64,000 bases of DNA from Cristatella mucedo (taxonomy: Eukaryota; Bryozoa; Phylactolaemata; Cristatellidae): positions 2,013,001 to 2,077,000 of the forward strand of contig WPIO01000003.1 in NCBI GenBank assembly GCA_009760855.2, written 5' to 3'. The position numbers and the translations under genes were made by a program. Positions 26,740 to 38,040 of the stretch are shown in pieces (position 1 is the first letter of the stretch; each line of letters opens with the position of its first letter). Below the pieces are notes generated by a model. It was not told the DNA's origin. It was given only the letters and a program-made list of their open reading frames with translations, and did not search any database.

Positions 26740-26953
26740 GACGCTTTCCCTAGCTAGCCGTGTGTATGATGCTACGCTCGTGGCTCTAGTGTCGTGTCGT
26801 CGGCACCAGTTGGCAGGCGACTTGGTCTCAGACGGCCTTCTGTGTTCTTACCTTTTAACCCTATCAACCTATGGCTGTGCTCTGAAGACGGTGCCCCCCC
26901 ACGAGTTGCCAAATTGCTTCAACGACTTTGCAGATTTGTCTGAATGGGCATAA
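26740..26953 (+). CDS. Possible alternative terminal exon
   Basis: Follows acceptor TTTTGTAG (to 26739) and begins with one base, compatible with the two leftover bases at 26474. It stays open for about 70 codons, with SRVYDATLVALVSCRRHQL and VPPHELPNCFNDFADLSEWA, to a TAA at 26951-26953. A canonical AATAAA lies only 22 bases further on. If real, it would end a short isoform before the downstream exons. It could equally be a chance open frame. Confidence 0.3.
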
Positions 26954-26974
26954 CTGTGGTTTCTTCACACATTG

Positions 26975-26980
26975 AATAAA
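26975..26980 (+). terminator. AATAAA polyadenylation signal candidate
   Basis: Canonical hexamer just after the stop of the 26740-26953 open segment. The hexamer alone is common by chance, so this depends on that exon being real. Confidence 0.3.
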
Positions 26981-27513
26981 CTCTTATGCTGCATCTGCTT
27001 CTTGATATTGGCTATTTTTCAATGGCAAGAAACCATTAAGCAGTCTACCCAACTGGGCTGCCACTTGGCCAGCCTAAACATGATCGACTTGTGTTATTAG
27101 TTTCTCATAGGTGCCAATGCAGGTACTGTAGGGAACAGCCGTAAGTTTGGTTCTGAAGCTTGACCACTGCATTTAAAGATCAGCTTGCTGCCGTGCCAGC
27201 ATCCTGCTGAGCGTTCTCACTAAGGCCATTCGCTGGTTACCATTCCCACTTGAGCCGCCTGTTCTACGGTCGCCTGGCACACCTCCAGTGCCTTGCCAAG
27301 GTGGTGACTGCTAGTTGGTCAGTTGATTGCTTGCTTGCTTGGACCAGGAGGACTCGGACCAACATCTTCTCCACCATCGTCACCTTTTCGCTCTTTTCTC
27401 CTCTTGGGCAGCCCTAATTAGTAATTAGTATTTATTAGGCAAACATGTTCCGTAAACCATTTTTAGGTCGTGTGCCAAGTGTTTATGATTACATCTGACT
27501 CTTGGTTGCACAG

Positions 27514-27778
27514 ACACGCAGCAGCACACGCGAGCTCTGTACGGCCTGCTCTTACTGCTGAGCACGAGAGGAAGGGCCTTGCCACTTTTGTCGCAGCAGA
27601 CGCCTGCGAGACGTTGCCCTCGGCAGATGTCCCTTTTGCTTCGGTCCAACGCAAGGGTCTCAAGCCCTGGCTGGCGTGGCAGCTCTGGTCGGCCTTTCCC
27701 GTCGTGCAACGCTGCTGGCCCACTGCCGGGCAGGCGGGAGGAAGGGAGGGAGAGGCTCGTGGGAGGGTGGGCAGCAGC
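27514..27778 (+). other. Open coding-like stretch, status unclear
   Basis: After an acceptor-like TTGGTTGCACAG the plus strand is open for about 88 codons, with HERKGLATFVAADACETLPS and RKGLKPWLAWQLWSAFPVVQ, to a TAA at 27779. It has no good donor, and a second frame is also open here. It could be an alternative last exon or chance in GC-rich sequence. Confidence 0.25.
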
Positions 27779-27862
27779 TAAGCTGGCATCGCCTCTGAGC
27801 CCGCATCTGCTATTGATCAGTGTGTACGCTACACTGTGCCAGGCACCCAGATAATTTCGCAG

Positions 27863-27969
27863 CTACCCGCGTGGCCCACGCCCCGCAGCCCCACCAAGGC
27901 CAGCGACTGGCTCTCGGTTAATTTGGACAATACATGACCGGCAGCTCATCTGGGAAAGAGTTCTTCAAG
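27863..27969 (+). CDS. Candidate internal exon
   Basis: Acceptor TAATTTCGCAG ends at 27862; donor CAAG|GTAAAT starts at 27970. It begins with one base, which fits the two left over at 26474, and ends with one base. The second half encodes SRLIWTIHDRQLIWERVLQ, which reads as genuine protein; the first half is Pro/Arg-rich. The other two frames contain stops. Phase agrees with both neighbours in the proposed chain. No domain recognised. Confidence 0.45.
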
Positions 27970-28886
27970 GTAAATTGTCTTACTCAATCGCCAGGCTTCA
28001 GACCTGCTTCGACATGCGTCGGGCTGCAGTGCTTGCACTGCCCTGTCTCGACCGAGAGTGACCGTAAGTCTTGCCGCTAGCTAAGAGCGTGCGCGCACAG
28101 TCGGTGAGGGCACTCGCAGTAGCAGCAGCAGTAGCAGCTGAAGCAGTAGCAGCAGAAGGTCTGTATGGCCACGTGGCCGGTGAGCGCTGCTGGGAGGGAG
28201 AGGAGGAGGAGGAGGGAAGCAGTGCGACCGTACGCCGCTGATAGGCTGATAGCTAGATGGCAAGGGGCACAACCGGATTCGTGCTCGCTGTCTCCTGTGA
28301 TAAGTGAGCAGCTGAATGGCACGAGGTGCTCCCATATGGGCTTGATCTCTTTCTTGCGCTCAGCCCTTCAGTGCATTTGCTAGATTGGAGGTGCTGCTGC
28401 CGCAGCTGCCACGGTTCCAGCTGTTCCCTTTAGGCCGTGTGCTGCGCTGCTGCGTGCAGTCTGTGGAGCATGCCGAGGCAAACTCAGGCAGAAGGACAGC
28501 ATGAACAAAGGAGGGGGCCCAAAGACATCACTTGACCTCTGCTGCCCTCTCTTGCCTTATTGCTGCTTTGCCTTTCAATGTTTGCCTTGATGACTTTACC
28601 GAATCTTAAATGCCAATACAGCTCGGCTCGGGATGTCCACAAGTGTGCTACGTGCACAAATGGACCCTTCGATCGTCTATCGGCCAGGGCCATGGGGGGG
28701 GGGAGGAGGAGGCAGGGGGTGAGAGCCAAAGGAAGAGAAGAGAGTTAGTGAACAAAAGGGAGTCTAAGATCAAACCCTGAGGCTGCCCACTCTGTAAGAG
28801 GTCCCAGAGGGTCGACAGCCATTTGCAGCTACAATCTGACATATGTCAATAATTTTCCCTTTTTCTTCTGTTTCTGCACACTGCAG

Positions 28887-29003
28887 CCTCAGATCGATTC
28901 GTGACGTGCTTCCGGCAGCTAAGAAGGGCTCTTAGCTTCACTGACCCGCACGAGCTCACCACCTGCATGCAGGAGGGGGGCACTGACTATCGCATTCAGC
29001 ATG
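28887..29003 (+). CDS. Candidate internal exon
   Basis: Acceptor TTTCTGCACACTGCAG ends at 28886, with a good pyrimidine tract; donor CATG|GTTAGT starts at 29004. It starts with two bases completing the codon left at 27969 and ends with one base. It encodes about 38 residues: SDRFVTCFRQLRRALSFTD followed by PHELTTCMQEGGTDYRIQH. It is protein-like and hydrophobic/charged in alternation, which suggests a folded segment, but I do not recognise the family. Confidence 0.5.
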
Positions 29004-29240
29004 GTTAGTGCCATGGTGCCATTTGTCTGTCACTGTCACATCGAGTGGATAGGATGGCTCGGGCTGGAGATCATGGCGGGGCACCATCGTAGCCACCGTT
29101 TAAAGTGTGTGAGCTCGGTTTTGCGGACGAGAGTCCGGTGCCAAAACTGCTCGGCTGCAGTGAGCGTTGCACAGCTGCATGCCACCGTTTCTCATGCCGT
29201 AAGCATCCGAGCTGAGAGCTGCTGTTCACGTTTGCTGCAG

Positions 29241-29292
29241 CCACTCTCGGCAGATCCCGAGCTGATGCTAGCCAGTCTTCTTTGCGCTCAAA
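29241..29292 (+). CDS. Candidate short exon, Ser/Arg-rich
   Basis: Acceptor CACGTTTGCTGCAG ends at 29240; donor TCAAA|GTAAAG starts at 29293. It begins with two bases, as needed after 29003, and encodes TLGRSRADASQSSLRS. It could be a regulatory linker. Its short length makes a chance match quite possible. Confidence 0.35.
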
Positions 29293-29436
29293 GTAAAGCG
29301 CAGCTCTTTCAGCTGCCTCACTTGTGTAGCTGCAGAAAAGCCTTAGCAGCTGTTACTCCCGATTTGGGGGGGGGGGGCAATACAATGGATGCCTGCTGCC
29401 GGGACTCGAACACATGATCTGTGTCTTTAAATGCAG

Positions 29437-29532
29437 GAGCAAGACCTGACCCCTGAGCAGGGACCCGAAACAAAGCTCAGCCTACCTGCGAGGGAAGAGC
29501 TCGAAGCCGGCAAGCCTGCGTCTGCCCTCTGA
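29437..29532 (+). CDS. Possible terminal exon
   Basis: After acceptor TCTTTAAATGCAG (to 29436) one frame is open: EQDLTPEQGPETKLSLPARE, then ELEAGKPASAL and a TGA at 29530-29532. The acidic, Glu/Pro/Lys composition is protein-like. Its phase does not follow directly from the candidates at 29003 or 29292, so another exon or alternative splicing would be required. Confidence 0.3.
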   Translation, partial: EQDLTPEQGPETKLSLPAREELEAGKPASAL

Positions 29533-30477
29533 CCTTCTGCTCCGACCCTAGTGGCAGCTGTGGGTGAGCTTGCTTGGCAGAGTGGGACTGTTTATATTGA
29601 CAAAAGAAGTATGATGACCCTACTTTAGTGTTGCACACGACGTGCCCAATGCTTGAGCACCTGTAGAGAGCCTGTGATAAGGGGCGGGTGGCTTCCTCCC
29701 GTCATGAAGTGCAAGGATGGGTCAGTAAAATGTAGACGTGTAGCAAGAGAGCCGTACTCATGCCCGCACGTCTGTCAGGCACTCGGCTGAGCTGTGTGAT
29801 GGCAGACTGGCCGGTGGTGCAAACCTCTGTTGTCAATGCTTTGTGTGTATGCACACACCTTCATACACACACGCGCGCACACGTACACACATGCACTTGC
29901 ACGCTCACCACTTTTGTGCTCGGCATGCCTGCCGTTGCTAGCTGTCAATCGGTCTGCAGTGTGCAGGCTCTTTACATCTAATTAAGGACCTTCCCGATAC
30001 TGCTGGCCGAGATAATGGCAGCAAGCAGCTAGGATGCTGCTAGCAAGTGCAGGCCAAGTCGGAAACAGTTCACTGATTGGTCTTCTCATACAAGCTTCCA
30101 GACGACCGTGCTCACGTAGAACGTGGCTAAATGTTTATGCAGAACCGCTGCACTTCCAGCCCAATCGGTGGACAGTCTTGCCCGGTCTGCACCTACCAGC
30201 AGCTGTGTCTGCTGGCACGACTTTGCAGCTTTACTCATACACTGTTAAAACTGACATTCAGCTGGACTGTGTGTACTAGTGAAGCCTGTTCTTCAGCAGC
30301 CATTGGTAGAAATGGCGATTGAATGACGATAAAACCAATTAGCTAGTTATGGGCAAACCTAGTCACTCAGATATTGGAAAACCCATCCCTCAATATAGGC
30401 TCGGCCAACATATATGTGCTTGTTGTCATTGAGCATGCTACCACTAACCATTCGATCGTGCTTTTTTTGCAGCAAAT

Positions 30478-30545
30478 GTAAAGGGCATAGAAAGAGATTT
30501 TCTCTGAGGGTGCTTTATCAAATGCATTATTATTGTTATTATATC
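30478..30545 (+). repeat. Solitary SINE-A/LINE tail
   Basis: AAGGGCATAGAAAGAGATTT then CTCTGAGGGTGCTTTATC and ATT repeats. Confidence 0.65.
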
Positions 30546-30754
30546 GCATGTAGCACCTGTACGAAATGTGGGTGTCCTGTACCAAAGCGACCTTTCACTA
30601 GACGACCATATCATCTCCACAGTTAAGTCTGCCCACTTTCACTCACATTAAATTGCAAAAATTCAGGCCTGCTTTGCCGAGGATACCGAATCTAAACTGG
30701 TCCATGTATTTCCAACATCCTGTCTCAACTCTGCAACAGCTGCAGATCTTCTAA

Positions 30755-30918
30755 AGGGCCGTGATAGCCGAGGAGTTAAGGTGCACGCTCTTTACGACTG
30801 AGTCGTTGGTTCGAATTCTACAGTGGATGATCCTTTACAACCAACTGCAAACGGCGGTGATAGCCGCTAAGGCTCATCTGCCGTTATACAAATGAGGCTG
30901 TTTAATCAGCTAATATTT
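30755..30918 (+). repeat. SINE-B copy nested in a LINE
   Basis: GGCCGTGATAGCCGAGGAGT then GTCGTTGGTTCGAATTCTAC, and a body ending ACAAATGAGGCTGTTTAATC. The head is more tRNA-like than other copies and lacks the long variable arm. It lies inside LINE sequence, so it is younger than that LINE. Confidence 0.75.
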
Positions 30919-31407
30919 TGTTTCTGTGCGATAAGGCACGTCCAGTTTGTGCTATGCTCTGCAGCTACACATGATCGTCACGAACGTCAGAGTTGCCACA
31001 TTACATCACTTTTACCTAATTAGCACTGGCTCCACACCAAGCAGCGTATCGACTTCTAATGTTGTCACTCACTTTTAGGTCCCTTCATTTGTTTAATCCG
31101 GTCTACCTATACAAACTGATCCCCAATCAGGCTTGGAATTGAACCACCTGCTCTTCTGACTCTAGTCATTTAGATGTGCCTCGAACCAACCTCAAATATT
31201 TTGAAAACTCTCCTTCGGTTTGTATGCTCCAAATCCTGGAGCTAACTCTCAACTGATGCTTGGACATCCCCTGACTTGACAATGTTAAACAGAACCTACA
31301 AATGCACCTGTTGGTAATTTGCTGAGCCTTAGTGAATGATCCTCGGTATTCATATGTGCGCTGACATTGGGCATATTATCACATCCCACTTGATATGCTT
31401 AATTTCT

Positions 31408-31482
31408 AGCATAGGTTAAGTGTCTAAAAAGAAAGTTAGTTTTCTTTGAATGCCAAAATAATAATTATTTTTTTTATTGTTC
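31408..31482 (+). repeat. Diverged solitary tail
   Basis: AAGTGTCTAAAAAGAAAGTT then AGTTTTCTTTGAATGC and ATT repeats. Confidence 0.4.
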
Positions 31483-33285
31483 CTTTGGGCTGCACACAAA
31501 ATGCCAGGTGCTAGTTTTGTGTGCCTGAACACTAATCGTAGTAAAAGAGTTCTCCAACACAAGTCCATGAAGCAGCAGGCTTTAAAGACAAGCATATTTG
31601 CTTTATTAGCCCATGCAAGTTCATTTAGAAAGTGCTCGCCTCCACACCACTCGGTGCTCAGTGTAGCACTGCTCCTGGCCTTGACCTTTAGACAACTGTG
31701 TAAGCATTCGTCACATCGATACAATAAATGGCTTAACTTTGGTAGGGCGAGACTGGCTTTCTGTGCAGGCCACACTCATGCCAAATATAAGCTGCATATA
31801 AGAGATTTGATTCCTCCTGAGAGTGCTCTTGATTTCGTTCGAGACGCTTACTCATTGAGCCGGAACAGAAGCAGTTGCCGGTTTCTGCATCCTGGAGTGG
31901 CAGATAATACAGCAAGCTTTTGCCGGCTTAGTGAGAGTGGGACTAAATCGAGCTGAAGTTGAAGGCTTTCCATGGAAAACCGATTGCCAGCAACTTAAGG
32001 AATACCCAGGAGAAGGCTGCAGTTCTTGACGAATCGGTGGCCATTTGGCTGGCCCGGTCCATTCTAGCCCCGGCATTCTTAGCCACATGTTCCCATTAAC
32101 AACGTACTTGTATTCAGAAGTCGTAGGATGGTGGCACGGTGGGTAACCTTAATTTAGCAATAACCGTAGTTGAACAGAACAAGGTGATACTTACAACCCA
32201 ACTCTGACACACCACTGCATCCAACAAAAACCGGGGTGTACAGCTTTTTAACAACTTTAAGTAGCAGCTCCCTCAATGGCAGCAGAAATGCAAGTCTTGG
32301 GTAAGCACACTGACATTCAACATCCACGAGAGCAGGAGGGGGCAGATTAACCCACGAGAGCACCGATTTATGAGGATGGAATGCCAATGAACTTATTGGC
32401 AGACTCCACTCTCTCGTCTAGCTGAGAGCTCAGTGAAATCGACCACCTCTGCGAACGTATGGAATTAAAATGTCATACATACAGCTGGCAATTGCACACG
32501 GTACTCGGTGGTGGTGCATGGTGGCTCGGCGTGCAGCCCGAATGATCCGTCGTTTGTCAGCCTGGGTGGCTCTACCTCGAGCTAAGTTGAGAATGATATG
32601 TGGGACAATAATGGGAGTGGGCGTAGCCAGGAGCTCTGTGAGCTCAAGAACTAAGAGAGGCTGAAACTTCCACTTGTTGGTGAACATTTTAAAAAGTTAA
32701 GACCTTGACCTTGCTTGAGCCAGTCGATCGTTGATGGGCAGCAACCCATTTGCCTAGCTACTAGCTAGGGACTGCAGCTAGTCTGTCACTGCCACTTCCA
32801 ACGCTCCGGCAGATCTTCAGCGCAAGCAAAAACAAAAGTCTGTGCACTTGTTCAAGTCGGAAGTGCCCCCCTCGATGAGGGACGTTGAAGCAAAGGAGTT
32901 AGCTGTATCGGTGACTGGTCTCTCAGTGCTGTGACGAATAGAACATCGACTGGTCCAAATCAGCCGCGGATTACGTTTCTGCCAGACAGAGTTTCTTCCC
33001 CGGGCGTGTTCTGATAGTATTGGGAGCCGCACGGATCGTAATCTTAGGCTTCATATTATGTAAATCTATGTATGCACACGATTTTCTGATTTTTGGAGAA
33101 GACAGGAGGCTTGACATACCAGGTGTTCTCAGGCACTAATGGGATCGATTTATGGGGTACACGTTTATGGGGTGCACGATTGAGATTGGGTTCTTCTATC
33201 GCCAAAAACAGCTTTTTTGATTTTTACAAATTTTACAATTTTACAATTTGCTTTTTACAATTTGCCAGCCATATATACTTCATCT
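31483..33285. other. No gene recognised
   Basis: The open frame at 31477-31956 (plus, 159 codons) is the longest, but it has no domain or splice support and an overlapping minus frame of similar length. I treat both as chance. Confidence 0.35.
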
Positions 33286-33402
33286 GCATAACACCTTAAG
33301 AAAACTTAGTCTCTATCTAGGTGCTTTACATATGCCGTGTGGCTCTAACCTGCGATCTTAGTCGTTAACAGCAAGCACCTTACCCCTGGGCTAAACCAGT
33401 AC
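33286..33402 (-). repeat. SINE-A copy, diverged
   Basis: Reverse of the tail (ACACCTTAAGAAAACTTAGT), then reverse of the head (AGCACCTTACCCCTGGGCTA). Confidence 0.65.
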
Positions 33403-33652
33403 CTTGCTTCGAGGCACTGGCTGTACCAATATCTGCCGTGTGGCTGTGAGGTCCGTCGCCTGTTATTTACATCGTGCTTGTCCATGGGAATGGCTTGGTG
33501 GCTGAGCTGTTCCACACTTTTCAGTAATAAAGCTGTTGGACGTGACCGGTGGGCTGGTGTGGGCAGGCCACAGGTCGTGCGATTGTGCATGCATGTGTGT
33601 GCGCAAGCCCGGAAGATTGGCAGTCGGATAGGCACCACTACCTTTGGTGCAG

Positions 33653-33990
33653 GCCAGCCAAGGAAATTTCATATGCTGACTCGCGAGGACAGACTGGGCA
33701 TGTCAAAGACGCTTGAGGATTATGCGGAACTTGTCGGTCCGCATAATCCTCAATAATCGCAGGCTGGATGCAGATGGTAAATTTGGCAAATCAGAGGCAC
33801 AATCCTTCATATTGTCGCGTGTGAACCTGTACATGTTGGCCATGACGACCAGTGCTTTTGATATGCTGCTGCTAGCTGTCACTGAGGAAGCTGCTACTCC
33901 TGTTGTGCACCAGCTGGGGCATGCCAGTGGCCGTGCAGACGCAGACACTTCCACGACAGCTGCAGATTTTCTCCAGTCCTGCCTTTGAGC
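33653..33990 (+). other. Coding-like stretch around a hairpin, unresolved
   Basis: After an acceptor-like CTACCTTTGGTGCAG one frame reads KFHMLTREDRLGMSKTLED then YAELVG, to a TAA at 33756. A second frame from 33713 is open for 91 codons, with EAQSFILSRVNLYMLAMTTS. The two overlap at a perfect inverted repeat. Neither has a good donor. A minus frame (33703-34032) is open as well, so I cannot choose. Confidence 0.2.
33713..33753. repeat. Perfect inverted repeat, 16-bp arms, 9-nt loop
   Basis: Left arm TTGAGGATTATGCGGA (33713-33728), loop ACTTGTCGG, right arm 33738-33753 exactly complementary. Confidence 0.9.
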
Positions 33991-34033
33991 TGCCTGTGCG
34001 AGTGCTCGAGGCTCTGATAAAGTAACGTGCACA

Positions 34034-36884
34034 ACTTTTTCGCGGTCGTGTCCTGATCACCATTCCCTCTTTTAAGGTGGAGCTACACTGCCACTGCTTG
34101 GGTGCTTTACCTTCCTTGACATTTTTTTTTTATTTACTTCGGCCGTGCGTGCACTTCTCCTGTCTGCTGCTTGTATGAGATGTGGGCCAACGGAAGCGAA
34201 CACGGAGCAGGCTTGCAGGCTTTGAGTGCGATGCTGAGAGTACTCAGCAGCTTACCTGCCGCTGCCTAGCCCTTGCTGCATTTCGGCCCTACGTGCAGTG
34301 GTGATGCATCAGCCCCTCCCCCTTTGCAGCTAGCATGAACTCTCAAGGCTGATTCTGCATGCCTTTAGCGACCTTGCTTCTATGATTGACTGCCTGCGAG
34401 CGAGCAAGCAGTCGTCAGCTGCTGGGCCGACACAGGTAGGGAGTGGTATTTCAGGAGAAGTTAGCCAAGCATCAAGCTGAGCTTCGGGAAGGGGCTGTCA
34501 TTTGCAGTGAGCACTCTGGTGCATGCTGTATTGCACATGTGCCTTGCTGACTCCTTTTGGTCACATTGTTCAATGCAGAGCAGGCATAGTGAGCGCTGCA
34601 TCCATTCATACCAATCCAGTTGAGAGTAAACGTTGGCCATCGCTTTTCTGTCTCACCAAGGACTGCTGTTCTGTGCCGATGTGACCCGAAGCTATACAGT
34701 AATAGCTGTCCTTGGAAGTCGTGCCACTATTTCGAAGATGCTGGCTGGGTAGCAACTCCTGCTCATCGATCTCTTAACCTGTGAATTGATGGCCTAGAGC
34801 AAACCCGAAAGAATTATGGCCCATCCTTGCCAGTAGTGGCTTTGTTAGCAATTTTGCATGTGCTTCTGTGCTGTGCTAACTACAGGTTTCGACTTGCTAC
34901 CTGGTTTCCCATCCCAGTCTGTGCAGGGGGAAGGGGTAGGCATGCCTTTCTGAGCTTGTTGTTAGAATTTACAGGATTTACTGCCCGGCTGCAGGCACAA
35001 ACATTTTACTAGTAAGCTTTATTCTAGCTTTACCTTGCTGACGATGATTTAAATCGGTGTTCATCATTTTTTTTATAGGGGAACAGATGTGAAGCAGCAT
35101 AATAAAAATGCTTTTAAAGGTGTAACTATTCTGAAATGGAAGAGATATGTAATGGTCCTGCTGCATGACAGCTATAATCAGAAATCTGTAGCCTGTAGAA
35201 GTAATTGCTGAGTGCTTTAAGTAACTAAACGAGGGGGGATTTTGGTGCTTTGAGGGAGGTGGCTGTGAAAGAGATGGACCTCCTTTAGGTAATGATAATA
35301 ACAGGATAATGATCCAAAGCAAACCTCATGCTGAGTTTTTTTGAACACCTGGATCGTGATATCGTTTGATAGCTGTATTACCATGACCTAATTCTCCAAA
35401 AATATTGTATATGCACTCGAGCATTCTATTGACGGTATTCATATCTCCTCAGGAACGCCACGCTTGAGGCTTTTCATGATTCTAGAGAGATCACTTCTCA
35501 AATAAACCCTGGATAGTGGCGTTAAAACGCTGGCTTGCTAAAATAAGCCAAATTATAAGAGTTCGAGAATCTATTAGCGATTTCTCGAGCTATTGTCATT
35601 AGTACCAGATATATGAGTCTATGATTTAAACCACATAAAAAGCCATCTGACGAGATGGATTTTTGAGCTGTACTTGATGGCTCATCTGGTGCACAAGTCG
35701 CCTCTTTGTGGCTGTGATAAATGTATGCAGCTCTAAAATTTAGCAATGAAAGAGTGCTCTTTCCGGTAAGTTTGGTGACTTAAACTTATGAACTTAGTGA
35801 AACTTGCTTAAACTTATGAAAGCACCTATATTTTGTACTATATAATTAAGAATGCGCAGCCAGAAGATCTGCTGGGAGACACGATTTTAGAAAACACCAA
35901 GCTAGGCCAGCAGGGAGGAACCTAGCATTTTAGCCGTCCTTCTCTTAGTATTTATTGGTCCAGTGAGTTACACTCATTGGCTTATATCGATTCAGCATGC
36001 ATTAGCTCGACTCATAACGGCACAGTTACAGTAACTATGCTGTTAAGTAATGGGTATAGTACCTATAATTAGGACTTAAGTAAGCTAAAATGGCTGGCCC
36101 GGGAAGTGTATTACGTGGGTTTGACCAAGTGTGCGTTTAGGCGAATTGCTTTTACGTGCCGAACTCGAGTTGGTGATGCACTCGTTAAATTTGAAAATAC
36201 AGAGCCAGAAGGTTCAAAGGCGACCCCCCCCCCCAGTAGGCCAGAATATGTCGTCACGGTTAGTGGCAGGTGGAGACGATGGTGCTGTTGGTGCCGACCC
36301 CACCCAACTCTTCCTTAGCTGCCACGCCTGGAGCCAGCAGTGGTGACAACGGAGACATGGTAGACGTTTGCCAGTGGCTGCAGAAAGACTTCAGTAACAG
36401 CCAGAGGCAGCAGTAGCTTCCGATTAGCCTGCCGGTGAGCGTGCCATTTCATATCCTTGGTCTGGCATGCACAGCCCTGTGCATCAAGCTGAAGGAAAAC
36501 AGGTAACTCACTTCATGTTTGTACAAAGGCAGACACAGACAAAAGCTGCCCCACTCTCTATTTTGTGCTCTCTCAGTGTCTTACTCTGTCTCTGTTTATT
36601 CTCTCTTATTATACACCATTTAATTATTTCACTCTCCTACCTACGTCCTCATTCACTTGCTCTCTGTCGACATAGCCAAGGATCGCAGTCTCACGAGCTC
36701 TTGTAATCAGTGCTGCTGCATCACTGCAGTGCTGCCCTGTTGATTCTGATTCATTCAATAACTAATGCAATGCTGGCTCTTATGCTAAATTTCTGGCCGG
36801 GTAATGGTACTGTGGCCAGTACTTATAGACTCGATTTATCATAGGCACTGCCCATCCGAACGTGATCATGTACCATTCGTTGCA
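34034..36884. other. No gene recognised
   Basis: Mostly unremarkable sequence. A C-rich run at about 36224-36234 is followed by short open frames (36200-36350) in two registers; neither has a usable donor. I see no exon I would defend. Confidence 0.35.
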
Positions 36885-37004
36885 TGCCAGGTAGTGCGTG
36901 AGTTCGAGTCCTGCATCAGTCAATCTTTTTATTGCTTGATGCCTGCTGGGCGAAAGTCGCAAAAGCTCTTCTGCCTCTTAAAAATGGGGCTGTTTGATTA
37001 GCAG
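36885..37004 (+). repeat. SINE-B fragment
   Basis: GTGAGTTCGAGTCCTGCATC (B-box region), then a diverged body ending CTCTTAAAAATGGGGCTGTT and TGATTAGCA. The A-box end is missing. Confidence 0.55.
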
Positions 37005-37197
37005 CAATCATTTGCTTAACTTTACCACGCGGTATGCCAATTTAGATATTTTAAGATGAGGAACATAAGTGGCGGGCAGGCATCCGTTGTGTGATAAAGG
37101 TGGCTGAACATTCACTAAGCCTCACTCGGCGATAGACTCGGTAGAGTTACTTACGGCACACCGACCACATGCTGCTGTTGAATGTATCGAGTGAGTA

Positions 37198-37275
37198 TAA
37201 TAAATAATACTTGTAATAATAATAAACTCTCTGTACAGCATTCTAAGAGAAACGCTTATCTTTCCAAGCAGACTA
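37198..37275 (-). repeat. Solitary SINE-A/LINE tail
   Basis: AAT repeats, then TTCTAAGAGAAACGCTTATC and TTTCCAAGCA: the reverse complement of the common tail. Confidence 0.5.
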
Positions 37276-37764
37276 CATAGGCCAGAAAGGAAGTTCGTGC
37301 AGTGAGTGGAAGTAATGAAGCAAGGAGTCGTTTGCGATAGGCTGACTAATCACAGTCCGGCTTCCTCGGCAGCCTCCATCTAAAAACGAGAGCTTGCTAG
37401 AAACTGGCCTCAGGCGATCAAGAGGGTGTTCGGGCTCTAGCAGTTGTGAGGCCTCAGAATTGACCGGGCTGTCGGTGGATGGAATCGGTCCAGAGGAGGG
37501 AGCCGAGTAGCTCCGCCCCGAGCCTGCCCAGCGCTCCCAGCTGCCACAGCATGTGGCTGCATGTGAGCAGCCTCGATCCGGGCGCCCGACTCGGCCTGGG
37601 TCTGCATCCGAGCGGTGGCCCGGCATGGCTGTTGCCCTCACGGCACTTTCGAGGCTTACGCCAGCGGTTGGCGGGCTGCTGCTCTTACTCGAGCCTCGAA
37701 TGGCATCTGCTTGCTTTCGGTGCTTGCATAGTATCCAGGGCCGCGGGAGCCAGATTGCCGCCAC
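37273..37764 (-). other. Minus-strand open frame, 163 codons, status unclear
   Basis: The minus frame ends with SYSAPSSGPIPSTDSPVNSE, LLEPEHPLDRLRPVSSKLSF and HYFHSLHELPFWPM before a TAG at 37273-37275. The C-terminal half reads like protein. However, a plus frame (37479-37805) with EPSSSAPSLPSAPSCHSMW is equally plausible over the same GC-rich DNA. No splice or domain evidence decides between them, and its end overlaps a repeat tail. Confidence 0.25.
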
Positions 37765-37913
37765 CTGACTGTCACGTGCAGCGACTTGAGGAGTGTGGCT
37801 GCTGACCGGTGTTGCTTTGTATTACTTGGTCACATCATCTTATTCTCTGCCCGTAATTACCGTTATTGCCATACAGCATAGCTGAGCAGGCTGAGTTGGA
37901 GGCAGCTCTGCAG

Positions 37914-37954
37914 TCTCACTGTGCAGTGCACGGAGAGCAAAGAAGAAATTATTC
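37914..37954 (+). CDS. Candidate short exon before the minisatellite
   Basis: Acceptor CTCTGCAG (37913) or CACTGTGCAG (37926), and strong donor ATTC|GTAAGC at 37955. It encodes CTESKEEII and ends with one base. Read through the donor, the frame continues as RKLPRNVTPTPVARVRKARA and then into the 12-bp repeat, so either splicing or read-through is possible. Too short to identify. Confidence 0.3.
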
Positions 37955-38040
37955 GTAAGCTTCCTCGGAATGTGACACCGACTCCCGTGGCTCGAGTGCG
38001 GAAGGCACGGGCCAGTTACGCAGCCCCGCCCCCTCTGACA

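Larger units (their letters stand above)
30347..31300 (+). mobile_element. LINE ORF2 relic interrupted by insertions
   Basis: Pieces in order: GGCAAACCTAGTCACTCAGA-type sequence (30347-30410); LGVLYQSDLSLDDHI-like coding (about 30565-30615), which is the xxLGVxxDxxLSLDxHI motif; then HWLHTKQRIDF and SLLGPFICLIRSTY-like coding (about 31020-31110). A solitary tail (30478-30545) and a SINE-B (30755-30918) lie inside it. Heavily decayed, with stops in all frames. Confidence 0.65.

Noticed and set aside
29001-29417. 138-codon plus frame as an exon
   Set aside because: It overlaps the end of a better candidate in another register and runs through a poly-G stretch; composition is Cys/His-rich without motif spacing.
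31477-31956. 159-codon plus frame as a gene
   Set aside because: No domain, no splice sites, and an overlapping minus frame of similar length.
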